A DNA stretch of 64,000 bases from Penicillus capitatus (Eukaryota > Chlorophyta). The position numbers were made by a program, and so were the translations under genes. Location of the stretch: positions 806,001-870,000 of the forward strand of contig OZ287706.1 of the NCBI GenBank assembly GCA_965649825.1, given 5' to 3'. Positions 41,886 through 53,560 of the stretch are shown here, piece by piece. Position 1 is the stretch's first letter; every line of letters begins with the position of its first letter. Under the pieces are notes generated by a model. That model was not told the DNA's origin and did not search any database. It worked only from the letters and a program-made list of their open reading frames with translations.

Positions 41886-44800
41886 ACAACGAAAGTCATC
41901 ATACGAAGCTCGATCAAACTACATCCCATGATACGTCGTCTCCTCAGTTGATCTTAAAGCGGCTTGATCCACTCACTGAAGTTTGGGCATAGATCTCAGA
42001 GTACGTTAGACACCCAAATATGCGGTGCAATTGCGTTGTCTACGTCGTCACTGGCTAACGCTGTCATTATTGAGCAAGGTACGGCGTCAAATGGAACCGA
42101 GCGCACTCTGTCGCCAAGATTTGGTTTGGCGATGGGACTGCCTTGTTTCTGATGGGTCCACATTCTGGGGGTGCTGGTTGAATCACCTGAGGCCCTTGTC
42201 TCTGGTTCTTATGCTAGGGTGATTCACCTGCCTAGTCGAGTCGCGTCACCATGCGGGTATTTAAGGGCAACACTGAACCATTGGACCTTGCTCCAACAGT
42301 TGTAAAGTCTTCCGCTGATTGTCTGTTTTCGTCCGACCCGACCGCCGACACACTCAATGCCGGATCGCAGAAATACGAGCCTTGTCTTCGCGTTCTGAGT
42401 TTTCGGAAACACGAGCTTCGAATAAGTTGCTGAAGTGTGGTGTCACGAGTTTTAGCGTTTAAGATCTCTTATAATGCCGTCATTGGCTTAATTTACGACA
42501 TGCACTAAGACGGCCCAGAATTGCCTTCATAGGATCAACAAACAATCCAAAAGCCAATTTCTACTCCGTGAGTAAAACGCAGTGCTTCCATCGTCTCTTC
42601 GTTGCCTCTATCTAAACCGAACAAACAGTCCTTAAGCTTGAAATCGTGGTACACGAAAGAATCCTGATGCGCTGCCCATAACCGAAAAAATCGACCGATC
42701 ATCTGATATCTTGCAAGTCGTCTCTATCGTACCAGGTTGCACGCTTTGCAGACTGCGCTGGGTACGTGATTAGGAGGATTTGAAAACTCCTAGATCAATT
42801 GTGATGTGGACCTCTTCACTGAGTTTCCGCATCCAAAGCATGGGAGAGAGAACTCCTCGTTTTGTTCACTGACATATGGGCGACGATTCCGGACTTGCAC
42901 ATCATTTCTAAGCTTTCCAATGCTTTCGTTCGATTTGTGCCCTTCAACGGATAGATGTGACCATGGTTGGTTTTAAGAATCTCAAACACAGGCATTACAC
43001 ATATAATTTGTTTTGCTTCCATAAAAAGGGACTTGCTGTCGGAACTCGGCATAAAACGGGGGGCCTCGAAGTTCTCCGAATAACGCTGTAAACTCCCTCA
43101 TGGTGTGGGACCATGGGAGTCGCATCGGCGACGAGGAAGGATAAGGGGACGTCGTTATATGGTAGACGAGGTTGAAGAGACGTTTCAACAAATGAATAAC
43201 CAAGACGCTACGAGGGATTGTGGTTGGAACTTCTTAGTTTGAGACTATTCACAGCGCAGCTCACCGATGGCAGATGCGAAGCGCGCTCGATCGAATGACA
43301 ACGCCTAGCTTAGCGCTCAGCTAAAAACGGCTACAAGCCAACTATGGAGATTGTCTCCTCGTACATAACCTTGAATCTATCTGCCTTCCCTTTGGGAGCC
43401 GCTAGAACCTTCATTCTCGAAACAAGGTCATAATCTCGCGCAAAATATTGTACACTAAGAGCTTCACTCTCTTCTTAACCGAGATTAAAGGCGACCTGTT
43501 GGGATCGTGTAAACAACGTTAATAACTTGGAGTCGAAAGAAACTCGCGACGACGACGCAAACGAACGCTCAGACGATAGCAGAGGAATACGAGATATTCT
43601 ACACGGGAAATGTCGCCCTTAAATACACAGGTGGTAAAGGTTTCCTAACCTTGGGTTCTAACAGTTGTGAACTTATGCGCGAGGTCACCCTACCATATTC
43701 TTATCGTTATGTGGAAGTTGCGACGAGGTTCTTCATCCGTCGCACTCCATGGCTCGGAGGCTCCTGGATGGTTATTAGGCACGCGCAACAGTAGTTATGG
43801 CTGTCGGCGGCGATTCGCACGCTATCTTCCAACACTACCTACCATAAAACTCCAGTTAACTGCAAGATCGACATTAGACCCCTAAGTACGTCGCCTTCGA
43901 TCATGAAGAACTATCAGTCACAAAAAGATATCACCATCGGTCTCGTTTCACCGGTTCCTGGAATCCCACGCTTTCGATAGTGGGGAAAACCGTTTGGATT
44001 CTTCTCCTCTTACGTGTCGTCGCCAGAACCTGTGCTCGACCATCTTTCACAGCGCTTCATCTTCTACAGCTATGAATGCTTTCGAAGCCACGTCCAGAGT
44101 CTTGCAGAGACCGGTCTCTGTCAACTTAGTATTATCCAGTCGTGCCTATGAATCTTCTGGTTCTTGAATTGGAGGAGCGTGTCCTGAGTTTGTTCCCCTC
44201 CACGAGCTGCCCGTGCTAAGGCGTCTACGGATTTTGTCCTCGTTCTTCCATTCTTTTCTGCAGTGGATTTTTTCTTTAAGTCTTTTTCTCAAGGTAGGAA
44301 GTGGGGGTGGTGAGAACAGCTCTAAGAAAACGATTGACGGCATTCTAACATTCTACTATTTGGATGTTTTACGAGAACTGTTCGTTGTCTGGCCATTAGA
44401 GAAGGCTCTGGTTTCCTTCGCTGTTTCCAAATAAGCGCTGCCAGTTTTTACTGACTTCTCCATTCGCTGGTTCGATGTCGTAGGGGATCTGTTTGTTGTA
44501 TCTACTATGATCACATGATCTCCATCGCAAACCTGGCTCCCAATAGCATTCATCTATTCGACGAGCTTTGCTGAGCACGTATCATCCCTTGCTTGTCTTT
44601 TGACGTTGTTGCTTTTAGTATCTTCTACGATTATTAGCCTCTTCCCTTTTGAGCCACCACCAGTGCGTTCTTTGAGCATGCCTCCAAGAACTCGCGATTG
44701 AACCCATTGAATCATTGTACTCAGCGAATTAATTTCTGAAACTAGGAAATGGAACTCGGAATGCACTCGATAATGAAGAGAACGTAGAAAACATCACTAA

Positions 44801-45492
44801 AGAGTAGTTGGATCACCTACCTGTTTGCAAAACAATGGCACAGAAGGATGACTGGTCTTCTCAAGGAAAGAGACATGTAGACTTTCGATTCAAAAAGTTA
44901 GTTGATTGTGTGTTTGTCAGATTCTGCTCCCGCGCCAATTCGGAAGGAATTGGAGCTAACAGCTGATCTTCTTCAAAGAACATAGACTATGCATGCACTC
45001 GGGTTTTTCCTTGTCAGACCGAAACGGAATGAGTTGTGTCTGAAATCGACCATGATGTCCCTTCCTTCGCCTCACGGGCCATAAGGCTTTTACCAGCTGT
45101 GCCAGTATGAATTCTTATTCCTCGCAGACCACCATGAGCAACTCTGTTAAATCAATACTAAACATCTGTTTGCGTCATCTTTCGTTACCTGAATTCGAGC
45201 TTTTTGTTGCTCCGATCCCGAAAGCGGATGTATCCAACGAGGATGATATGTTGACATTGTTGTTCACTCATCTATTGTTGTTCGCGCGCTCTGTACGAGA
45301 TCATTCGACACATTCAGAACACCGCAACTAACAATGGGTTTTGTATGATTACAAGAGCAATACAGGCGAACTCCCAGCCAGTTCGTTGAAAAGAAAGAAT
45401 GCATGCCGACTTCACACGCAACCAATAAGAGATAGATGATAACAGCGATAATGGATGGACAAATGTATGTGACAGAAGTGATCGATGTGTAC
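41886..45492. other. Gene-poor region
   Basis: About 3.6 kb with many stops in all frames. The few frames above 60 codons (for example 42816-43052 minus, 44356-44553 minus, 44554-44766 minus, 45107-45331 plus) lack recognisable motifs. The 44.35-44.77 kb minus pieces have slight protein character and could be a fossil gene. No tRNA with intact boxes found. Confidence 0.35.
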
Positions 45493-46731
45493 TCAGACAC
45501 TGTACACCATTTCAATCATGTGACCGGTATATCCGCGTGCGTAACATACGATCGTTTCATCACCCGACGCCACACACGATGGCTTTTCAATCTGGGCATA
45601 CGAAGAAGAGGCCCATTCCGACCAGGACGATCCATCAAACGCCTTGTGCATGAGTGTGCGATCCACGCCAATCAGAAAGCAGTGGATCGCCTCCTCTCTG
45701 ACAGCGACGCATTCTGGAGCGGAAACAAAGTTACCGCCAAGATCTTCCCATTCCTCCCATTCCTCTTCTACCAATGCTCGATGCATGAGCTGACTGTTTG
45801 CGCCGAGAACGAAGATGTCGACGCGGTCGTAGCTCCAGCTCACGACAGAGATGCGTTGTTTGCCCAGTCCGTCGAGTCTAGGCTGCAGTATCCACTCTCC
45901 TCCAAAAATCCACTGCTGATGTGCGATGGAATTATCATCTGCCAGTACAAAACACTCCTCGATGTCATCGTCTCCGCGTTCCAGACACGTCGGAGGCGAT
46001 GTCATGAATTCCATCTCGAGCTTCTTTGGAAGACTCCAAACGCCGAATCGCGATCGATCCACATACCACAACGTATTGTCCAGCGTTCTATAGAAACAGG
46101 TCACGCCTCCACTGGTACGCATGAACACAGCTGGCACTTCTAGCGCTGTGACATCTTGGACAGCAATCCAATCGGTCCATCTGCCTCCTCGCATCATTTT
46201 GCTGATCAAATGATTGGACTGGTTTAACGCAACGAGCGTAGATTTGTTCTCGGAGACACCCACCGAAACCACTTCGTCACGGATCTTTCCTTTCAGGTCG
46301 ACGGAGTTCTGTGGTCTATTATCATCTGTCATCGTTTTTTGATGGATCGTTTGCGTCTCGGCGTTCACGTAAAAACAGTCGATGCGTCCTTTTTTGTAAG
46401 AGACGCACGACGGCGGTGACAAGAGAAGGTCGCCGGCGATGAGGCTGCACGACTTCGCGGACATATCTTCTTTCGCGTTGCGGTAATGGCCGTGGAGAAA
46501 AGGCACCAGAGGAATTCTGCCGTGTTCCGACACGAACGGACACGGACAACAGTCTTCGGCACCGAGTCCTCTTTCCGAATCGTCTCTGGACTCCGGAAAG
46601 CAAGAACAGCAGTGTCTCTGCGTCGTTGAGCCATGTCCAGTCGGTGTCTCTGTTTCATAGAAGGCAATCTTCGACGAGTCGGCGGCGAGTGCGGAGACGA
46701 GTGTGCAGAGGAAGAAGACGGCGACCATCAT
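45493..46731 (-). CDS. Secreted PLL-like beta-propeller protein, copy 3
   Basis: An intronless paralogue of the 14.7-kb and 39.5-kb genes, about 412 residues from the ATG pair at 46731/46728, which opens a clean signal peptide (VAVFFLCTLVSALAA). An earlier in-frame ATG at 46794 would add 21 residues before it and is unlikely. The Cys head is altered (CCSC and CCPC instead of two CCPC). All blade repeats and the terminal CYARGYTGHMIEMVYSV are present. It is closer to copy 1 than to copy 2 in the blade region. Confidence 0.75.
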   Translation of the reverse strand: MMVAVFFLCTLVSALAADSSKIAFYETETPTGHGSTTQRHCCSCFPESRDDSERGLGAEDCCPCPFVSEHGRIPLVPFLHGHYRNAKEDMSAKSCSLIAGDLLLSPPSCVSYKKGRIDCFYVNAETQTIHQKTMTDDNRPQNSVDLKGKIRDEVVSVGVSENKSTLVALNQSNHLISKMMRGGRWTDWIAVQDVTALEVPAVFMRTSGGVTCFYRTLDNTLWYVDRSRFGVWSLPKKLEMEFMTSPPTCLERGDDDIEECFVLADDNSIAHQQWIFGGEWILQPRLDGLGKQRISVVSWSYDRVDIFVLGANSQLMHRALVEEEWEEWEDLGGNFVSAPECVAVREEAIHCFLIGVDRTLMHKAFDGSSWSEWASSSYAQIEKPSCVASGDETIVCYARGYTGHMIEMVYSV

Positions 46732-47920
46732 TTGGTTGTCTCCGGGGCGTGTGGGCCTCGTCCACATCTTTGAACAGGTACTTACGTCGTCCAAAATGCA
46801 AATCCGCCCCGTTGGCGAATCTATTTACTACGTCCTTCGGAACGGTTCGATGCCAATTGGCTACGGTCGAACGTGGTATTTCGTCTGAACTCGATGCTCC
46901 CGCGGCCCGCGGCCTGAGAGCACGTTATTGAATACGGTGCCGCACTTTCGGTAAACGCGGACGGAAGCGCGGTAGAAACTGGGTTTCGCGATGCCTCTTC
47001 TTCACTTTACGATGTGAAACTTTGGTTGTTGCTTAACTGCGATGTAGGCTCTGCTCTTCTCAAACGCACGTACTTGCATCAGTTTCACGCTGAGATTCTT
47101 CTATTGGTCGCTATGTTAGCTGCAGGGGATGGCACTGATGGCAGCCCATAGCGAGGCTGGTCGGAAGCTCTCCTTATCCGTCGCTATTGCTTGATTGCCG
47201 GAGGGCCTAAGAACCTGTTTCGGGAGAAAGCAACTTCTTAAGTGTGGAAAAAGTGACATGTAGCGTATCTGTGCTGTATGGGATCGAGATGAGGAATGCG
47301 ATACTCGTTTTGCTGTAAGCTCTAGATGGTCTCTGTCAAAGTGTGAGAAGGTGTGTGACATCGGGAATCTCTTTGATGACCGAGCGTCGATGATATCAAG
47401 CATTGTCTTATTAAAAACCTTCTGTCAAACGATTGTTTTGCTTTCTAGAGAACCTTATCGCTTGCTGCGCACGTCTCGTACGCGACACTTTGTTATCGCA
47501 ATCATTGCGAGGGATCAGTTGTGGACACTTACGTTAAGAAGAAGCAGAAAACAGAGTTCTCGTTCTCTTACAAAAAACTCCGTTTGAAGATCTGGTCATC
47601 TTGTCATGTCGTACATTTTATCTGTCTCTATCCGTCATATCAACGATTTTACAGGAGGGTCGAAGACTCGTGCCGCGCCGAGTGATAAAGAACGTATCGT
47701 CATCAACCGCAGATCCACTCCGAAATTCATGCAAAGAGCGATACCCGTGCAAAACTCCGCACGCGTCGCCTTCGTGACGCTTGTTCCACCCCTGTCTACG
47801 GGGCAACGACATCGCATAGCGTTATCGCAGTGGACTGGCCGCACTCACCCTCATCCTGCCAAACATTGTTATAGTATCTCGGAGTCGAGCGCGTCGGATC
47901 AGCTCGGGACGACGCCGGAA
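46732..47920. other. Intergenic region between divergent genes
   Basis: 1.2 kb between the starts of PLL-like copy 3 and the epimerase-like gene. Several frames of 60-110 codons overlap each other on both strands (47606-47920 region) without motif support. Nothing confidently annotated. Confidence 0.35.
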
Positions 47921-48956
47921 ATGGAGGACACGACGCTTGGGGAACTGTTAATTGTGGGTCCTGGCGTTCTCGGCTGTTTCTTGGCAAAGCTTTGGATTGA
48001 AGGCGGAGGAAAGGTGACTGGACGCACCAACACCGTCAGCAACCATGCACGGTTCCCTTCGGCGATCTGTCAATCCTTCTGTCACTTGTGTGTACAGGCT
48101 AATGTCGATGGGCATTTCCCCCGAAACCTACGAATCGAAGACAACCTCGATGTTCTCTCATGTTGTCTACTGTGCGCCACCGAGTGGTGCTCCAGACTAC
48201 GCCGCTTCCGTTGCAGAGGCTGTTGCTTGTTGGGACGGAACAGGGTCTTTCATCTTTACATCTTCGACGGGAGTCTTCTCGCGAACGGAAGATATCACGG
48301 AAGACACGCCGACCATCGCACTGGGAGAGAATCCACGCATCGACCGACTGCTAAGAGCAGAGCAAACCGCCTTGGAAGTGAGTAGGGATGACCCATGGGT
48401 CAAGCAAGCCGTACTGTGTCTAGGCAGGAGGAAATGTAGTGCGCTTTGCTGGACTCTATCATTCGCTAAGGGGTCCGCACAGCGCTGTCATTTCCAAGGG
48501 AACCTGTAGCCGTCCGCCAAACTACCCTCTGTGTCTAATTCACTACCAAGATGCCGCTGCACTGGTATTCCAGGTCGCGGTGTTCTATCCGGCATCCAGG
48601 GCCTCTGAGTTTCGAGTGGTGTGCAAGGTGCTGTTGCGGGGGAAGGGATTTAGAAAGGAGATCTTTTTAGCGGTCGACAAGGAGACCATCTCCTTTCAGG
48701 TAACCGGATCATCCATCTTCTGTGGCCGTTGACGGCATAAATGCATCAGGACCTCGTCAATAAAGCGTTGGCTTCTGGGTTGTTCGATGGAGAGGTTCAG
48801 TTTGAAGCAGATCCCCTCGACCCAGTCCCTCGGCGAAGAATGGACAACACCAAGACGATCGAACGTCTGCAGGGTGCATGGTCACCCAAGTATTCATTTT
48901 CTTCACTCATGCATTCCGGAGGAGACGATTGGTACAAGACATCTGGTCTATGGTAG
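47921..48956 (+). CDS. NAD(P)-binding epimerase/dehydratase-like protein
   Basis: Extended short-chain dehydrogenase fold. Exons 47921-48051, 48098-48377, 48424-48573, 48628-48699 and 48750-48956 (introns 46, 46, 54 and 50 bp) give 279 residues in one frame. The N-terminal strand and glycine turn VGPGVLGCFLA bind NAD(P); GRTNT follows the second strand. VVYCAPPSG and FTSSTGVF (Ser/Thr site) and the strand GGNVVRFAGLYH match the bacterial YeeZ-type subgroup. The classical Y-x-x-x-K is not obvious, as in that subgroup. The substrate is unknown. The ATG is the first in frame before the glycine motif. Confidence 0.8.
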
Positions 48957-49448
48957 ACACTCTCTTGGTCATGTGCTTGCTTCATCCATGTCTTTTCCTA
49001 TCTTGGCGATTGCGGTCGTCGCAGTTTTGCAAAACGTCACATCACTTTAGCCTTTCTGTCAACAAGACTTCTTTTCTTGTGCCGTCAAAAGCGACATGGC
49101 AAAACCACGGCTTTCAAAGAAAGTCATCTATTCTGACGATGATATGACAGCTGTGTCATTTATCTTACCGCTTTGACGATGTACAGATTCAACCACTCAG
49201 GAACGCGTCCGTCCGATTCCAAGAATCAAAGAAGTGCTATCTCCTTCGCAGATCATTTCAAACGTTCAAAGAAAAGGAACACAACAGAACAGTAAGAATC
49301 CTGTCCGCGATCATGCATCCCGCATGACGATTCCTACACTATCGACACCGTGATCCCACTAATCCCCTTGACGGAGAAAACATTGCTTGCGCTTTTGATG
49401 GACTAGAAACGTCGACGTCCTTTCTGACAGTTCTCTTCCGCACTCCAT
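48957..49448. other. Intergenic region
   Basis: Convergent gap between the epimerase-like gene and the first acetyltransferase. No supported feature. Confidence 0.4.
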
Positions 49449-49949
49449 TTACTCATTCGTGTTATTCCAAATGCTCTTCTCGCTGACACCGGGATTTGTT
49501 AGCTCATACATAGGACCCTTCTCATGCATTCCGAGTCTGGTGTACGCCTCCTTAGCCGCCTTATTGCCATGATCCACGTAGAGCTTCAATGCAATGGCGC
49601 CTCGGCTTTTGGCCATCTCCCGAACATGACGAAACAACATCGTGTAGTAGCCATTTCTACGGTGTTCCGGTCTGACATAGACGCTCTGTATCCACCAAGC
49701 AGAGGCGTTGCGTTGAGGGACCCACTCTTGGTTGACCATGAGCTGTCCGACGATTTCCAGATTCTTCACAGCGACAAAGTACGTGCTGCCCAACGACGGA
49801 TTTATCAACGCATTTCGAACGCCGTTCGACGCTATATCGGGATCCAAAACGAGTGACTCCGTTTCTACTGCCATCGCAAGGTTGTGTTCTGCGATGATTG
49901 GCGCATCGTCTAGAACACCCTCGCGAACGTAAACATCTTCGACTGACAT
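49449..49949 (-). CDS. GNAT-family N-acetyltransferase 1
   Basis: About 166 residues, intronless. GNAT enzymes move acetyl from acetyl-CoA to amines. Motif A is visible as SVYVRPEHRRNGYYTMLF, with the R-R-x-G pyrophosphate loop, followed by ALKLYVDHGNKAAKEAYTRLGM (motif B). I start at the ATG at 49949, ten codons inside the open frame, because the fold begins right after it. It is a paralogue of the gene at 51341-51817 on the same strand; an LTR element lies between. Substrate unknown. Confidence 0.8.
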   Translation of the reverse strand: MSVEDVYVREGVLDDAPIIAEHNLAMAVETESLVLDPDIASNGVRNALINPSLGSTYFVAVKNLEIVGQLMVNQEWVPQRNASAWWIQSVYVRPEHRRNGYYTMLFRHVREMAKSRGAIALKLYVDHGNKAAKEAYTRLGMHEKGPMYELTNPGVSEKSIWNNTNE

Positions 49950-50301
49950 CGTGGAAATTCGCTGAAGATGCACAAGCAAAGGAGTCGGTCATGCGTAAAA
50001 GCCCTTGATGTGACGTAGTGCTCGAACCAACAACCTTTTGCCGGCCCGCAAACAATCGACTCCACCTCACACAATTGGTGTTAAACTCTGCGTAACACGA
50101 TGCGTTCACTAGTTCTCTACACGTACTCAAGCACTCACAGCTTTCCGGCTCGTTCCCTAAGCGAAATGTCGTCCCGATCGATCAAACTCTTCTCCAATTG
50201 ACGAAGTTATTTCAACTAGAGATTCACTGCGATCTTGAAAATACGTCTGTCTGTGGTCAGACGGCACAAATCGTTGCCAGAAACTAACCCACTTTTTCAT
50301 T

Positions 50302-50306
50302 GCCTG
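50302..50306 (+). repeat. 5-bp target-site duplication (GCCTG), left
   Basis: GCCTG directly precedes the left LTR and recurs directly after the right LTR (51303-51307). Five bases is the usual duplication for LTR retrotransposons. Confidence 0.7.
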
Positions 50307-50453
50307 TGTTGGCAGTCGGCGCGGCCTGGAGGTGGTCGACGGATGCCCCGCGGCGTTCTGCGCGTAGATACGAGACGCGCAAGACCAGAACCAATTGATT
50401 AATATTCATTGTCCTGTTCACAAATCTATGCTCATCCACAGTTACTATCCACA
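50307..50453 (-). repeat. LTR (3' LTR in minus orientation)
   Basis: 147-bp terminal repeat identical to 51156-51302, with TG...CA ends. Confidence 0.75.
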
Positions 50454-51155
50454 TGCTTCCCTGTGCACTCCGATCGGTAACTCTAATCGGCCAGCCAAAC
50501 CACTGGAAAGCATGTCTTGTTCCGTCGCTTGGATACCAGTGACAAGGAAGAATCTGATTATCACGATCCTCGTCTGCAGATGTGCAGATTCCAGCGCATC
50601 TTCTCCCGTGTCCACGGTTCGCCGACGCTTTTGCATGGTTGTCGGTCTTCAGTTCGACGATGGATGGCGCATTTTTCGCCAGACGGAGCAATCACCTCGC
50701 GCGGTACGTCATCCTCTGTCACCGCATGGTGTGTCCGTTCAGGCGTCCCATCGTCGGCCCCTTGGCTGGAGTTCCCCTGGCATGTCCGCGACGACACGTC
50801 AGCGCCACGCGACCTCCACTGCGCATCCACGACTGCGCATGGAGTCGCCAGACTGCGACACCTCAGCCAGGCCGACGCGACCCCGCAAGACAGCACTACC
50901 GGCTGATGCGACCCGCGACAGACCTCCAACACAGCCCGTGCCGTCATTTATGCACAGGGGGGGGAACAAAGAGCGACGCTTCAGCAATACAATCTTCGTC
51001 TTCGGCAAACTCCAGAGGACAACAAATGTAATCGACAGTGTTTTTTCAACCCTCGGCAGTTATCCGTCGCCTCCAGGACTCCGACTGAGAGCTTCGTCTT
51101 GACGAGCATTGCGTTCAGCGGAAGCATTAGGAGCACCTCGCGCTCCGAAACCATC

Positions 51156-51302
51156 TGTTGGCAGTCGGCGCGGCCTGGAGGTGGTCGACGGATGCCCCGC
51201 GGCGTTCTGCGCGTAGATACGAGACGCGCAAGACCAGAACCAATTGATTAATATTCATTGTCCTGTTCACAAATCTATGCTCATCCACAGTTACTATCCA
51301 CA
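51156..51302 (-). repeat. LTR (5' LTR in minus orientation)
   Basis: 147-bp terminal repeat identical to 50307-50453; followed on the minus strand by the primer-binding-like site. Confidence 0.75.
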
Positions 51303-51307
51303 GCCTG
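51303..51307 (+). repeat. 5-bp target-site duplication (GCCTG), right
   Basis: Second copy of GCCTG, abutting the right LTR end. Confidence 0.7.
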
Positions 51308-51340
51308 CGTCAGAACCTGAACGATACGAGACATAGTGTC

Positions 51341-51817
51341 TTATCCTTCATGGCCCGTCTCAAATATTCGTCCACTCTTATATAGGCCGAGTTGCGAGTA
51401 GGTCGCCCTCGCTGTTACATTGCTGTGGTTGACAATGAGCTTCAGTGCTGCGATGCCTCTCTCCTTCGCTGTACGACGCGCATGGTAATAGAGTGCGCGA
51501 AAGTATCCTTTTCTCCGATGATCGGGATGGACATATGCACTCTGGACGTTCCACTCAAACGCATTCCTCCATGGAATCCACTCTGGCTTCACCAGAAGCT
51601 GTCCAACGCATTCATCTCCGTACGAGGCTAGAAAGTAAGTGCCGAAGGCGGGATTCGCCAGAATCTTCGTCGCAGCCGCTTCGGTTTTCGCGACGTCGAG
51701 CGTCACCGACTCCGATTCGAACGCAATTGCCCGCACGTGCTTGGCGACGACGCGTGCATCCGCGACTACTGCTGGACGGATGTGAAGCGCTGCTCGGTTG
51801 GACATGGTAAAGGACAC
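51341..51817 (-). CDS. GNAT-family N-acetyltransferase 2
   Basis: Intronless, 158 residues from the ATG at 51817 (a second ATG at 51805 is also possible). Motif A reads SAYVHPDHRRKGYFRALY and motif B ALKLIVNHSNVTARATYSQLGL, aligning along its length with the acetyltransferase at 49.4 kb. The two are an old tandem pair: many substitutions, conserved length. The LTR element ends 34 bp beyond this gene's stop. Confidence 0.8.
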   Translation of the reverse strand: MSFTMSNRAALHIRPAVVADARVVAKHVRAIAFESESVTLDVAKTEAAATKILANPAFGTYFLASYGDECVGQLLVKPEWIPWRNAFEWNVQSAYVHPDHRRKGYFRALYYHARRTAKERGIAALKLIVNHSNVTARATYSQLGLYKSGRIFETGHEG

Positions 51818-51974
51818 GCACGTTGTCGTACTGTCGGATCCGTCACGTTCACTTAATCTCCCCTTATCATCCTCATAAATGCACTCTTATTCTATCTGGG
51901 CTTTGTGACAGAACCGCAACCGGAGGCTTTCTAGGCGAGAAGAGTGTACGACCATCACGCACGATGATCCCGCG

Positions 51975-52650
51975 GGGACCTGTGAAGAACTCACTCCAGC
52001 AGCCTGACCCTCCACGTCCCTTACGATGTCGTCTGCATGGACACGTATGTCTCCCTCGCTACCCATGCGAGGGAGATGCGGGGAGAAGAGTTGGCGCCCG
52101 AATCGTCTCCGGGATGACTCATCTCACAAGCACAGCGAAAGTCTTGAGGTAAGATGAAAGTAAGCGAGCAAAGATAACGGAGGCCATGTAAAAGGTTCAG
52201 CCAAGAGACAGCTTGTTACAGCGACAGACAGCAGATGTTTCTCGAACAACAGATCGTGTGCGATCCACAGACACAAGTGTGAACTCAGATGTCAAACGGA
52301 AGACGTTTTACGCGTCCGACCCATCGCTTGTATACTCCTCCAATGATTGGATCGAAGGGACAAGTTAGGAAAAACCGTGAAGTGCAAGAGTGAGTTCCCA
52401 ATGAGATTCTAGAAGGGTTTCAAGAACTTTAATGTGAAAATCGCCAACAATTTATAGTCCTTGTCATCACGACCTACTCGCAGCACGCATGCTCAGCTAC
52501 GGTAACGTCGCGAAGCCAGGGGCGCAAAAACGACAAGTGACAAACAAACGCCACCAATTACATTGACGTCCCATCAACGTTCCGTTAGAATGGCGCCATA
52601 TTTTGACAGGACCTCTTGGATTTTAACAGGTACCTTCTGCTATGCTGATG
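51975..52650 (+). repeat. Dispersed repeat family, copy 2 (no SINE)
   Basis: Aligns in the same orientation with 18500-19640 but lacks the 372-bp SINE and one duplication copy. It therefore serves as the empty-site control. No ORF of note. Confidence 0.65.
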
Positions 52651-53560
52651 CAACAAGCACAGGTTTCCGGTTGGACTCGGTTTCGGCGAGAAAAGAACAG
52701 ACGTGTCACTCTTTTCGGTTCGACATCGACCGTCGCTGTTCAAAACGTATGAATGAACGGACAAACCCGCATCGAGAGTTCTGGCAATGTCTATACATAG
52801 ACATTATGTATACGTCGAGGTAGGATGCTACAAACACTGATAATTACAGACGAGGTAGAGTTCAATACAGGGGCGTGTATGAGTATCTAGGTGTTGATGT
52901 GACCTAGAAGGGGACAGTTGTCCAGATGGTACGACAGCGAAGCTAACAGCTGTCCCCTACGACAGTATATCTGCATCACTCACGAACGATCGGATTTACA
53001 TTCTTACCTGCATAAACTTAGTCAAAAGGGAGACTTCGTGTGCACCGGGATGATCTGCTGTTTCGATATCGTCATCAGTAGAGACGTGTATCGATTGATA
53101 TCCAGATTTTAATTTCGCAACGAGAGGTTTGTGGGTGATCATGTCAGTGCAACGATGCCAGACGTTCGGATGGCATCTCAGCTTTTAGTCACAAGATCGA
53201 TCGTTGCCTGAGATGTTCCGACCTTTAAAAGCAATTCGCTCTGAACAGTATAGATGCTAAGATGCTTTGAATCACCAAGGCCGTTTGCCATTGTTTCGAT
53301 GTTGACAATACAAGTGACTCTTAGTTCTGAGAATAATAACACACACATTCTTACACTCTCTAGGCGGAAAGCCATTGTCCGACAATTCACAACTCCGGTA
53401 AAAAGGAGGTCACACACAGGTCATCGTAATGATTATGGAGACTGCAGCAAGGATGAGGGTGTTCTATCAAAAAGCCTTGTGGTATTGTTTCTTGGCTAGC
53501 CGTGGGTTAACATCAATAAAATCAACGATCAGAAGTAGAGGAGTTTGATAAAGTCTCCGA
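52651..53560. other. Intergenic region
   Basis: No convincing gene. Short frames at 52563-52823 and 53178-53499 lack motifs. It lies 3' of TerD-C2 gene C. Confidence 0.35.

Larger units (their letters stand above)
50307..51302 (-). mobile_element. Miniature LTR retrotransposon (about 1 kb)
   Basis: Two identical 147-bp direct repeats (50307-50453, 51156-51302) begin TG and end CA, and a GCCTG duplication flanks the pair. In minus orientation a tRNA-primer-like site (TGGTTTCGGAGC) begins 2 bp inside the first LTR, and a purine run (CAGGGAAG) lies just before the second. The internal region is only 702 bp. It has broken minus-strand frames and no protease or reverse transcriptase, so the element is non-autonomous, of the TRIM size class. 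Identical LTRs mean recent insertion. The GC-rich interior differs from the neighbouring DNA. Confidence 0.75.

Noticed and set aside
50284-50947. Minus-strand ORFs of 128-135 codons as host genes
   Set aside because: They lie within, or run across the border of, the LTR element, and one ends inside the LTR; they are treated as element remnants.
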